A DNA stretch of 45,867 bases, from assembly GCA_903820035.1 (NCBI GenBank), contig CAIJFT010000131.1, forward strand, positions 1 through 45,867. Direction: 5' to 3'. The first letter of the stretch is position 1. Each line of letters starts with the position of its first letter. The notes beneath the pieces are model-generated. The model did not search any database and had not been told where the DNA came from. It saw only the letters and a program-made list of their open reading frames with translations. The DNA comes from an uncultured Opitutia bacterium (GTDB lineage Bacteria > Verrucomicrobiota > Verrucomicrobiia > Opitutales > Opitutaceae). A program made the translations under genes and the position numbers. Below, in pieces: positions 28,335 to 36,050 of this stretch.

Positions 28335-29023
28335 GCGGAGGGCGTTCCAACCGGAGGCCGGAGCGTATAGCCGACGTTACGCAATGTTTGCAGGAGCGGA
28401 ACGGAAAATCCGGCGTCAATTTTTTTGCGCAGGCGGGTGATGAACATGTCGATTTGGCGCACGTCGTAATCCTGTTCGTTGCCCCAAACCCGGTCGCGCA
28501 GCTCGGTCCGGGCAAAGACGCGCCCGGGTTCCTGCATGAATACCTGCAGCAGGTCGAACTCGCGCGGTGAGAGCTCGATCGTCTGGCCGTCGCGGGTGAC
28601 GTGTCGCTGGGGCACGTTCAGGTGGAGTCCGCCAACCTGCAGGGTGCTGCCGGCCTGCGGGACGCCGCCGCGCCGGCCGAGCGCCTCGACGCGGGCGATC
28701 AGTTCGTCGAGCGCAAAGGGCTTGGTCAGGTAGTCGTCGGCCCCCGCGGTCAGTCCCTTGATCCGGTCGCCGACTTCGCCGCGGGCGGTCAACATGAGGA
28801 CCATCGCCGGACACCTGGCCTGGCGCAGGCGCGCGAGGACTTCGAAGCCGTCCATGCCCGGCAGATTGATGTCGAGCACGATGAGATCGGGTTGCTCCTT
28901 CAGTGCGGTTTGCAGCGCGTGGGCCCCGTTGGCCTCGACCTCGGCCGTGTGACCGTGGCGGGAAAGGGCGGAACGGATGTGGCGCGCGAGCTGCGGCTCA
29001 TCCTCCACGATCAGGATCCGCAT
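28331..29023 (-). CDS. OmpR/PhoB-type response regulator
   Basis: A 230-residue protein. The receiver domain has the acidic pair in ILIVEDEP, phosphoacceptor Asp51 in LIVLDINLPGMDGFE, the Thr/Ala switch in VLMLTARGE and Lys101 in DYLTKPFALDELIARVEAL. From about residue 130 a winged-helix DNA-binding domain follows (QTIELSPREFDLLQVFMQEPG, DVRQIDMFITRLRKKI, VGYTLRPP). It is the first gene of the four-gene minus operon; its stop overlaps the cupredoxin start (ATGA, 28331-28334). The target promoter is unknown; autoregulation in the 230-bp region upstream is the simplest idea. The frame is open upstream to 29329 but the canonical start is MRILIVEDE. Confidence 0.95.
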   Translation of the reverse strand: MRILIVEDEPQLARHIRSALSRHGHTAEVEANGAHALQTALKEQPDLIVLDINLPGMDGFEVLARLRQARCPAMVLMLTARGEVGDRIKGLTAGADDYLTKPFALDELIARVEALGRRGGVPQAGSTLQVGGLHLNVPQRHVTRDGQTIELSPREFDLLQVFMQEPGRVFARTELRDRVWGNEQDYDVRQIDMFITRLRKKIDAGFSVPLLQTLRNVGYTLRPPVGTPSA

Positions 29024-29253
29024 GGGTTGGGTACCGGTGGTTTCGGGTTCAAGCGTGAGCGACGAGTTCAAGACGAAGAAGGGGATCGGGCGGGAAGCGG
29101 GCAACAGGAATTCCCGGCGGAAAGGCCGCGCGTGGGGTGGCGCGGCGGGATGTTTACACGGGAAAGGGGCACCGGCCTGCGCCCGTGCCCCTGGGATCAA
29201 ATGGGCCCACGGAAGTCCGGCTGCGCCGGTGTCCGTGGGGTGATCGCGGCCGT
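29024..29253. promoter_or_regulatory. Region upstream of the two-component operon, with two hairpins
   Basis: CCCACGGA/TCCGTGGG (29206-29213 with 29232-29239, inner CCGG pair) and GGGGCAC/GTGCCCC (29166-29172 with 29185-29191). On the minus strand the second is followed by TTTCCCG, so the pair probably ends the transcript of the small secreted gene at 29254. The operon promoter should lie in 29024-29160; no box was recognised. Confidence 0.5.
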
Positions 29254-29640
29254 TCAGCTCGTCGGAACCGCCGTGCAGGAGAGCTTCGTTGCCGTCTTGG
29301 AAACCCAGTCGTAACGCGCCTCCGCCCAATCGCCCAACTTCAGGGTATCGAAGCCGCAGTTCACGAGATTGACGGATATATTGGTGGATGAGGTCACCTT
29401 AAGCTGACCGGTGCCGTAGTACGAGGCGCCGATCGTCAGGGTGGAGTTCACATAGTCGATCGCGGTGATGTAGCCGGTGACGCGGGCTTCATAGGTTTTG
29501 ACCGAGCCGCCACCGCCGCCACCACCGCTGTTGCTGCCGGCGGCGTTGGCGATGTTGGCGGTGACGCCGACGGTCACGGCGAGCAGGAGCGCGAACGCGG
29601 CGGTGAACAGGGACGTGCGGGTGATCTGGGTGTTTTTCAT
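29254..29640 (-). CDS. Small secreted protein, DUF5666-like
   Basis: A 128-residue protein: MKNTQITRTSLFTAAFALLL, a signal peptide ending near NIANAAG, then a glycine/serine run of about ten residues, then a beta-rich domain (VTGYITAIDYVNSTLTIG, GQLKVTSSTNISVNLVNC, GDWAEARYDW). The pattern of a short beta domain with 'V.G.I.AID....TLTIG' is like DUF5666 secreted proteins, whose role is unknown. Two cysteines, in VNCGF and KLSC, could form a disulfide. It lies 230 bp upstream of the response regulator on the same strand, with hairpins between, so probably a separate transcript. Confidence 0.75.
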   Translation of the reverse strand: MKNTQITRTSLFTAAFALLLAVTVGVTANIANAAGSNSGGGGGGGSVKTYEARVTGYITAIDYVNSTLTIGASYYGTGQLKVTSSTNISVNLVNCGFDTLKLGDWAEARYDWVSKTATKLSCTAVPTS

Positions 29641-30311
29641 CTGATGGATGGGCTGTGGTTTTTTCCGTGAGGAATTTCGGGTCGCGCCGGCGTCGCGGAG
29701 TGCGGCGTCGGTGCGGTGGAACGGTGGTGAGGCAAACGCGGTGGGCCCTCGGACGAAAGCCGGACACCGTAACCATTCTGATATACGGGCGGCCGAGCTT
29801 CGTTTGGGGCGCCGGACTCGGAATACGTGTACGACCTCACCTGCACGGAGTGCCGTTTCAGGCCGACACGCTGGACTACGTCTCGATCTACCATGCGACC
29901 AGCGGCAGCGACCGAATAGGGATCACCTCCACTGCGCAGGGTTTCCCCTCGTGGGCGCGTTCCCACCGGACGGTGCGCAACGTCGCCGGGAGGCTCGCCC
30001 TCAGGGACCGCTGCTGCGACCGGCCCGCGGGTGACGCTGATGGCGATGCTCGATCCCGCCGACACGTTCGCGGGCTGTAAGGGTTGTGCCGGCGATAAGG
30101 TGAGTCTGTATCCAAATATCAGTGTGACGATGAGTCGGAGCCTTTCGGCCACCGCCAACTTTTGCTGAACCCAGCTCCCTCGTCGTGACCGAGGAAAAAA
30201 CGGCGCCGGGTGCGCGTTGCGCCGCGTGACCCTTCGCGTCTGGACCCAAAAAATCCCACCCGGTGAAGGTGGGATGGGGAGTGTCCGCGGGGCCTTGAAA
30301 AACGGCGCCGC
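29641..30311. other. 671-bp region without a confident gene; possible degraded ORF on the minus strand
   Basis: A minus-strand frame of 173 codons (29637-30158) ends in ATGA overlapping the start at 29640. Its third-position GC is clearly lower than in neighbouring genes and its second half is Pro/Arg/His-rich with no recognisable domain. Short stretches in two minus frames look protein-like (LTLSPAQPLQPANVSAGSS; RWERAHEGKPCAVEVIPI), which could be a frameshifted remnant. The part from 30159 to 30245 has no frame. 30248-30275 is the terminator listed separately. Confidence 0.35.
30248..30275 (-). terminator. Intrinsic terminator of the 138-residue secreted protein gene
   Basis: On the minus strand an 8-bp perfect stem (ATCCCACC, 30253-30260, with 30268-30275; seven-base loop) is followed by six T (complement of 30248-30253). 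It lies 36 bases past the stop at 30312. Confidence 0.85.
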
Positions 30312-30728
30312 TTACTTCGCGCGCTTGGCGACCCACTCGGTCTTGGTCGGGTCGCCGCCGTCGCGGCCGGGGCGCTCGATCGTGCCCTTGAGCGTGTCGC
30401 CGTCGACTTGGCCGGCGTATTTGATGACAAAGGAATTGTCGCCGTAGGTGACCTTCACCGAAAACGCCACCGCGCCGCCCTTGAACGAGGCGTCGATGAT
30501 CGGGTTGTCGGGGATCTGACCCTGCGCGCCCTGATAACCGGCGACCAAGCCGGAGAGTTGGCCGTCCTTGAGTTCGAGTTTGAGCGTGCGCTCGCTCCCG
30601 GGGTTACCGCCGCGGCCGGCTTGCGTCCATTTCCAGGTGCCGGCGGGCGAGGCGTCGGCGGCCAACGCCGCGACGGTCATAAAGCAGGCGGCGAAAATCG
30701 CCGCGAGAAGGGTGCGATGGGGTTTCAT
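30312..30728 (-). CDS. Small secreted beta-rich protein of unknown function
   Basis: A 138-residue protein with a signal peptide (LLAAIFAACFMTVAALAAD). The mature part begins SPAGTWKWTQAGRGG and has alternating strands (TLKLELKDGQLSGLVAGYQG, AVAFSVKVTYGDNSFVIKYAG, DGDTLKGTIERPG). The 'G.W.W' start and repeating beta hairpins suggest a small lipocalin- or avidin-like barrel of a kind common in PVC bacteria. No catalytic motif is visible. It is monocistronic: a terminator follows and dnaE2 ends 166 bp upstream. Confidence 0.75.
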   Translation of the reverse strand: MKPHRTLLAAIFAACFMTVAALAADASPAGTWKWTQAGRGGNPGSERTLKLELKDGQLSGLVAGYQGAQGQIPDNPIIDASFKGGAVAFSVKVTYGDNSFVIKYAGQVDGDTLKGTIERPGRDGGDPTKTEWVAKRAK

Positions 30729-30894
30729 GGGGAGAGCTCACGGTGGCCGCGCGACCGCCGCGAGTCACGGGAAAAGCAGGTCGCCCCGATTCTTGGCTGT
30801 TCGCTTAGTCCTCCTGGTTTTCTCGTCGCTAGCCGAAGAGAACGAGAACGATGAGGAGAATGTGAACGATGGATGCGGGTACGGCGGTGCGTTT
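30729..30894. repeat. Intergenic region with a purine-rich simple repeat
   Basis: 166 bp after dnaE2. 30835-30875 is a degenerate run of GAACGA/GATGAG/GAATGTGAACGATG units, a microsatellite-like tract. No T-tract hairpin was found for dnaE2. Confidence 0.4.
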
Positions 30895-33800
30895 TTACCT
30901 GAAATCATGTGACGCCTGCGCGGGCACCTCGGACGCGGTGAGGGCGGTGATCGTATCGGCTTTCACGTGGATCACGCCGTGGAGGTTCTGCAGCTTGCCG
31001 GTGATGCGCAGCGCGGGCTCCTGCGTGATCACGAGCCGGTGGGATTCGAAGAGGTGCGGGAGGACGATGACGTTGGCGATCCCGGTCTCGTCTTCGAGGC
31101 TGATGAACACGAAACCCTTCGCCGTACCCGGACGTTGGCGACAAATCACGGAGCCCGCGACGGTCAGGCGGTCGCCGTCGTTCGCCAGGGTGAGATCTGC
31201 CGCGCGCCAGACGTCCGGGAGTTGCCCGCGTACGAGTGCCATCGGGTGGGGCCCGGTGGTGAGGTCGAGGCCGGTGAAGTCGGCCCGCAGGCGTTCGGTG
31301 GGCGTCATGGGCGCGAGCGGGGATGGATGATTCGGGCTGGAATTCCGAGGCGGTTCATTTTGTCGCTCGGCGTCGGACTCCTCGGACGCGCGGAACAACG
31401 CCTCGTCCTCCGACCAGGCGGCCTCGATCTGCCACAGCGCGGCGCGGCGATGCGCGGCGAGGGCGTTGCAGGCGCCGACGGCGGCGAGGGCCCGGCGCTC
31501 AGTGGGATTGAACGCGGTGCGGCGCAGGAAGTCGGCGAGCGATGCAAACGGCGCGGTCGCGCGGGCCGCGAGCAGCGTCTGCGCGGCGGTCGCGCGCAGG
31601 CCCTTCACGTAGCGCAGGCCGATGCGGATGGTGTCGTCGGCCTCGACCGTGCAGTCCCACTCGGAGTGCACGACGCACACGGGTTTCGCCTTCAGGCCGT
31701 GGCGGCGTCCGTCCTGCAGCAGCGTCGCCGGCGAATAGAACCCCATCGGTTGGTGGTTGAGCAGGCTCGCCGTGAACTCGGCCGGCCGGTGGACCTTGAG
31801 CCACGTACTCGCGTAGGCGAGCAGCGCGAAGCTCAGCGCGTGCGATTCGGGGAAGCCGTACGCGGCGAAGGACAGCGCGGACTCGCTGACTCGTTTGACG
31901 ACGGCCTCGTTGCGGCCGTGGGCGCGGAGGGCGGTGACAAGTTTGCCGAGGGCACGTTGCAGGCGGGCGTGATCCTTCGTGAAACCCATGGCGCGGCGCA
32001 GCTCCTCGGCCTCGCCTCCGGTGAAGTCGGCCAGCTTCATCGCGAGTTCGAGCATCTGCTCCTGAAATAAAATCACCCCCAGCGTGCGGCGCAGGATGGG
32101 CTGAACGAGGTGCGCCACGCTGGCGTCGATGTAGTCGGGGGCCTCGAGACCGTTGCGGCGGCGGATGAGCGGGTGCGATAGGTTGCCGACGATCGGGCCG
32201 GGGCGAACGATCGCGACCTGCATCGCGACGTCGTAGAAGCAGGCGGGGCGCAGGCGTGGCAGCGAGGCCATCTGGGCGCGGCTTTCGATTTGAAATACCC
32301 CGACGGTGTCCGCGCGTTGCATCGCGGCGAAGGTTGCGGGGTCGTCCGGCGGGATCGTGTATAACTCGATGGGATGCCCGCGCGCGCGGCAGAGGGCGAA
32401 GGTGTCCTGCAACGCGGCCATCATGCCGAGGCCGAGGAAGTCGACCTTCACGATGCCGAGGTCCTCGCAGTCGTCCTTGTCCCACTGCACGATGACGCGC
32501 CCGGGCATGCTGGCATTCTCGAGCGGCACGACGCGGTCGAGCTGGCCCTGCGCGATGACCATGCCGCCGCTGTGCTGGCCGAGGTGGCGCGGCAGGCCGT
32601 GGATTTGTTGGTAGAGCCGGGCCATCGCTTCGGCGCGCGGGTGGTGGGCGGCGATGCCGGCCATCGCGAGTTGGCGCTGGAGTTCGAGCGTCTCCGGGAA
32701 ATCGCCGTTGGCATAGAGCCCCGAGAAGCGCTCGATCGCATCGTCGCCGAAGCCGAGGACCTTGCCGATCTCGCGCACGGCGCTGCGCCCGCGGTAGGTG
32801 ATGACGTTGGCCGTCATGGCCGCGCCGCGCGGGCCGTAGGCCTCGTAGACGCGCTGGATGACCTGCTCGCGCCGCTCGCCGCTCGGCAGATCGAGGTCGA
32901 TGTCGGGCCAGGACGGATGGCCGTCGCGCCCGACGCGCCCCTCGCTAAGGAAACGTTCGAAGAGCAGTTCGTGCTTGATCGGGTCGACCGCCGTGATGCC
33001 CAGGACGTAGCAGACGACGCTGTTGGCGGCGCTGCCGCGACCCTGCACGAGGATGCCGCGGGCGCGGGCGAATTCGCAGATATCCCACACGATCAAAAAA
33101 TAACCGCAGAACCCGAGCTTGGTGATGAGCTCGAGTTCGCGGTCCAGTTGGCGGGTGACGCGTTCGTTGAGCCGGCCGTAGCGCTTGACCGCTCCCGCGT
33201 ACGCGGTCGCGCGCAGGAAGGCCGGCATGGGTTCGCCGTGCGGGGTCGGGAAATCGGGGAAACGGTAGCCGAGGTTTTGCAGCGTGAAGCCGAGCCTCGC
33301 CTCGAGGCCGGCGGTGTGAGCAATCGCCTCCGGCAGGTCGGCGAAGAGCTGTGCCATATGGGTGCCCGATTTTACGTGGCGCTCGGCGTTGGCGGCCAGA
33401 CGGCGGCCGGCGGCATCGAGCGTCGTGTGGTGGCGCAGGCACGTGAAGACGTCGGCGGTGGCGCGGTGGGCCGGCACGGCGTAATTTACCCCGCCGGTGG
33501 CGAGGAGCGGGAGCCCCTGCGCGGCGGCGAGGTCGCGGAGGAAGGCGATCTCGCGTTCTTCGCCGCGAAGCCGGTGGCGCTGGACTTCAACGTAGAGGTG
33601 GTCACGGCCGAAGACGGTGGTGAGTTGGGCGAGGGCGGCGGCCGCGGCGGCGGGGCCGGCGGTGCGCCAAGCGCGGCGGACGGGGCCGTCTTCGTCGCCC
33701 GACAATGCGATCAGCCCCTCGCGGAAGCGGCCGAGCTCTTCCCACGTGGCGAAGCAGGGGCGCTTTCGCGCGTGCGGGTCGGGGGCATGGGGATCGGAAT

Positions 33801-34188
33801 CATCCGCCCCGTCGCCCGCCGCGTGAGCGGCGGGATCAGGACTTTCGATCCGCCCGAGGCTCCCGCCGCTCACGCGGCGGGCGACGGGGGCGCGCGGGGT
33901 GAGTTTCGCCTCGGTGATCAGCTGGCAGAGATTCTGGTAGCCGGTCTGCGACGTGACGAGCAGCGGCACGACGCTGCCGTCGGACAACGTGATCTCGGCG
34001 CCGACGCGTGCGCGCAGACCCTGGTCGCGGGCGGCACCGAAAAGCCGGGGCGCGCCGCAGAGGCCGTCGCGGTCGAGCAGGGCGAGCGCGGGCAGTTCGG
34101 CGGCGGCGGCGGCCGTCACCAGATCCTCGGGACGCGACGCGCCGCGGAGGAAACTGAAGGCGCTGCGGGCGTGGAGTTCGAAGTACAT
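30895..34188 (-). CDS. dnaE2: Error-prone DNA polymerase DnaE2 (ImuC), with an in-frame palindromic insertion
   Basis: A 1097-residue C-family polymerase, the catalytic subunit of the ImuA-ImuB-DnaE2 mutasome for translesion synthesis. The start MYFELHARSAFSFLRGAS is the canonical PHP-domain N-terminus. Visible: catalytic aspartates in WPDIDLDLPSGERRE; FCGYFLIVWDI and VQGRGSAANSVVCYVLGIT (palm); LGQHSGGMVIAQ; VKVDFLGLGMM; QVAIVRPGPI; LFQEQMLELAM; the helix-hairpin-helix region; and a C-terminal OB fold (LTVAGSVICRQRPGTAKGFVFI, DETGIANVIV). Residues about 98-145, between LCQLITEAKL and FATWEELG, are extra compared with the family; residues 100-128 are encoded by a perfect 29-bp inverted repeat. 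Another Pro/Ser/Asn-rich loop precedes the OB fold. Last gene of the lexA-imuA-imuB cassette. Confidence 0.96.
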   Translation of the reverse strand: MYFELHARSAFSFLRGASRPEDLVTAAAAAELPALALLDRDGLCGAPRLFGAARDQGLRARVGAEITLSDGSVVPLLVTSQTGYQNLCQLITEAKLTPRAPVARRVSGGSLGRIESPDPAAHAAGDGADDSDPHAPDPHARKRPCFATWEELGRFREGLIALSGDEDGPVRRAWRTAGPAAAAAALAQLTTVFGRDHLYVEVQRHRLRGEEREIAFLRDLAAAQGLPLLATGGVNYAVPAHRATADVFTCLRHHTTLDAAGRRLAANAERHVKSGTHMAQLFADLPEAIAHTAGLEARLGFTLQNLGYRFPDFPTPHGEPMPAFLRATAYAGAVKRYGRLNERVTRQLDRELELITKLGFCGYFLIVWDICEFARARGILVQGRGSAANSVVCYVLGITAVDPIKHELLFERFLSEGRVGRDGHPSWPDIDLDLPSGERREQVIQRVYEAYGPRGAAMTANVITYRGRSAVREIGKVLGFGDDAIERFSGLYANGDFPETLELQRQLAMAGIAAHHPRAEAMARLYQQIHGLPRHLGQHSGGMVIAQGQLDRVVPLENASMPGRVIVQWDKDDCEDLGIVKVDFLGLGMMAALQDTFALCRARGHPIELYTIPPDDPATFAAMQRADTVGVFQIESRAQMASLPRLRPACFYDVAMQVAIVRPGPIVGNLSHPLIRRRNGLEAPDYIDASVAHLVQPILRRTLGVILFQEQMLELAMKLADFTGGEAEELRRAMGFTKDHARLQRALGKLVTALRAHGRNEAVVKRVSESALSFAAYGFPESHALSFALLAYASTWLKVHRPAEFTASLLNHQPMGFYSPATLLQDGRRHGLKAKPVCVVHSEWDCTVEADDTIRIGLRYVKGLRATAAQTLLAARATAPFASLADFLRRTAFNPTERRALAAVGACNALAAHRRAALWQIEAAWSEDEALFRASEESDAERQNEPPRNSSPNHPSPLAPMTPTERLRADFTGLDLTTGPHPMALVRGQLPDVWRAADLTLANDGDRLTVAGSVICRQRPGTAKGFVFISLEDETGIANVIVLPHLFESHRLVITQEPALRITGKLQNLHGVIHVKADTITALTASEVPAQASHDFR
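33807..33889. repeat. Palindromic element with perfect 29-bp arms inside dnaE2
   Basis: Left arm 33807-33835 (begins CCCCGTCGCCCGCCGCGTGA), 25-base loop, right arm 33861-33889 as its exact reverse complement. It is translated on the minus strand as part of a linker in the PHP domain (residues about 100-128). Confidence 0.9.
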
Positions 34189-34327
34189 GAAGCGCGCGCG
34201 GCGCGCGTAGGGGAACGTTGGTCTGAGGTGAGGATGAAGGGCTGGGAGTTGAGCGAGGAAGGCCGGCTGCGGGGATCGATCTCTCAACCCTCAACGATCG
34301 ACGATGAGCGATGGGCTCCGCCCGCCG
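34189..34327. repeat. imuB-dnaE2 spacer with TTGAG/CTCAA repeat
   Basis: 139 bp. GGGAGTTGAGCG near 34246 and CTCTCAACCCTCAACGATC near 34283 are halves of a loose inverted repeat that recurs at 40588-40690, at the start of speA. Compatible with read-through from imuB to dnaE2. Confidence 0.45.
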
Positions 34328-35977
34328 CTAATCGTACTCCCCCTCGATGAAGTACGCCTCGCCGAGGCGGATCAGGCGGTAGAGGCCGCCGTCGGCGAGG
34401 GCGATGTCCCACTCCATCCGTGACCAGCGGCGGCCGTGTTCCCACCAGTCGCCGCTGCTGCGCCAGGGGCCGCGGAGGTGGCGGATCGCCCCGTGAAATT
34501 CGGTGGTCCAGATGTAGGTGGGCTGGCGTTCGGGTGCGGTGAACTCGAGGTTCGCCGGCAGCGGTGGACGAAAACGGCGGAGCGGCGGCCCGATGGCCGC
34601 GTGCACCGGCGGAGGCGCCGGGGGCGGTACGACGGCGGGTGGCGGGGCGAGTTGCACGGTGTCGGGGCGGTGCGTGTCGGCCAGGCGTGGCGTGCCGATG
34701 CGGCCCTCGGCGACCAGGGCCGCGACCCGCGCGAGTGTTTCCGCGAAACCGTGCGGGTCGCGTAGACTGGTGTCGAAGAGACCGTGTTGGCGCACGAGCG
34801 GGCGGACGGGGGCGAGGTGCAGGTCGACCGCGCTGACCGCGGCGGCGGTGTGCAGCGTTTCGAGGTGGGTGTGGAGCGTCCGGAAAAGAAGCTCACCGTC
34901 GGCCGTCGGCTCGGGTAGGCGAAACGCCCGGGTGTGCCGCGTTTCGTCGGCGAGTCGCAGCGTGAGCTCGAGTTCGGCGGCGACGAGTCGGGCGGCGTGC
35001 AAGTCGAGCGTCAGGCGGTCGAGTAGGCGGCGGAGGATAAAAAGCAGGGGCTCGAGTGTTTCCAGCGGGTCTTCGAATTCCATCGCGGCGGCGAAACGCT
35101 GCGGTGGCACGGCCGGGTGGAGAGGGCGCACTTCGCCGCCGGTGGCCCGTTGCCAGAGGGTGAGACCGACCTGGCCGAAGCGGCGGATGAGCTCGTCGCG
35201 GGGCAAAGCCGTGAGGTCGCCGAGGGTGTGTACGCCCCAGCTCGTGAACACCGCGGCGAGTTCCGGCGGCGGGGCGGCGACCGCGAGGGGGAGCGGGGCG
35301 AGGAAGTTTTTTTCGTCGGTGACGAGTCGGACGCCGGTGGGGGCGGAGGGAAACGGAACGGTTTCGGGCGTCGCCGGAGCGGCGCCCGCCGCGGGGAATG
35401 ATGGGTCGGACGGTGGTTCACCGAGTAGAAACAGCGGGGGCGGCGTTGGCGTTGTCGGTGCGTGGACTTGGGCGGCGTACAGGGCGAGCAGCGGGGTGCG
35501 GCCGAGTCCGGCGGTAGCGGGCAGGCCGAGTTGGGCGAGGGCGGCGACCGCGGCGGCGGCCGAGCGGAGGAGGGTGGCGCTTGATGTAGGCCCGCCCGGT
35601 GGCCGGGCCGCCCGCCCGTCGGGTGGGCCTATATCGGAGGAAGCGCTGTGACCTTTCAGGTCGGCGGTGCAAACGCCCGATGAAGTTTCCTCGACGAGCG
35701 GCGAGAGCGTGAAGGCGACGGCGAGGAGGGCGGCGCGGGCCTCGGCCTCGGCGGTAGCGCAGGGCGTGCGGATGAGGAGGGCGGGGTAACGGGCGACCGC
35801 CTGCGGGGCGGTCATTCCAGACTGGATACCGCGGGCCCGGGCGGCGGGGTTGGTCGCGAGTACGAGCGATTTTTTCTGCTGCGTCGCGAAGAGCGCGGCG
35901 GGTTGGTGCGTCGGGTCCGGCCCGGTGCGGAGCACGGCGTGCAACGCGAAGTCGGCGATGTGGAGGACGGCGAACAT
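34328..35977 (-). CDS. imuB: ImuB, inactive Y-family polymerase-like mutasome hub, with an in-frame repeat insertion
   Basis: A 549-residue protein starting MFAVLHIADFALHAVLR. It is Y-family-like but without the catalytic acidic residues: the usual DMDAF motif reads IADFALH, and the SIDE region reads VEETSSGVCTADL. That is expected for ImuB, which bridges DnaE2 and the beta clamp. Also visible: LGLPATAGLGRTPLLALYAA, VHTLGDLTALPRDELIRRFG (helix-hairpin-helix-like), LADETRHTRAFRLPEPT (little finger), and the ImuB C-terminal signature DWWEHGRRWSRMEWDIAL ... YFIEGEYD. Residues 115-132 are translated from a 47-bp palindromic element not expected in the family, and a Pro/Ala-rich stretch follows near residue 175. 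The gene is 74 bp downstream of imuA. The low-complexity tail before the C-terminus is typical. Confidence 0.94.
   Translation of the reverse strand: MFAVLHIADFALHAVLRTGPDPTHQPAALFATQQKKSLVLATNPAARARGIQSGMTAPQAVARYPALLIRTPCATAEAEARAALLAVAFTLSPLVEETSSGVCTADLKGHSASSDIGPPDGRAARPPGGPTSSATLLRSAAAAVAALAQLGLPATAGLGRTPLLALYAAQVHAPTTPTPPPLFLLGEPPSDPSFPAAGAAPATPETVPFPSAPTGVRLVTDEKNFLAPLPLAVAAPPPELAAVFTSWGVHTLGDLTALPRDELIRRFGQVGLTLWQRATGGEVRPLHPAVPPQRFAAAMEFEDPLETLEPLLFILRRLLDRLTLDLHAARLVAAELELTLRLADETRHTRAFRLPEPTADGELLFRTLHTHLETLHTAAAVSAVDLHLAPVRPLVRQHGLFDTSLRDPHGFAETLARVAALVAEGRIGTPRLADTHRPDTVQLAPPPAVVPPPAPPPVHAAIGPPLRRFRPPLPANLEFTAPERQPTYIWTTEFHGAIRHLRGPWRSSGDWWEHGRRWSRMEWDIALADGGLYRLIRLGEAYFIEGEYD
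35586..35632. repeat. 47-bp two-hairpin palindromic element, copy B, in imuB
   Basis: GCCCGG-TGG-CCGGGC followed by GCCCGCCCG-T-CGGGTGGGC. 40 of 47 bases match the reverse complement of 7571-7617. Wider flanks GCGCTT and AAGCGC (near 35578 and 35641) are also inverted. Confidence 0.8.
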
Positions 35978-36050
35978 GGGGGCGGGAACACGAGGAGACG
36001 GCGGGGCGCGCGCCGGAGTGGCCTCTCTGCGGGGCGCGCGCGGGCCGGTT

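Noticed and set aside
32374-34350. 658-residue plus-strand ORF opposite dnaE2
   Set aside because: Antisense shadow of DnaE2; composition is typical of GC-rich reverse frames.
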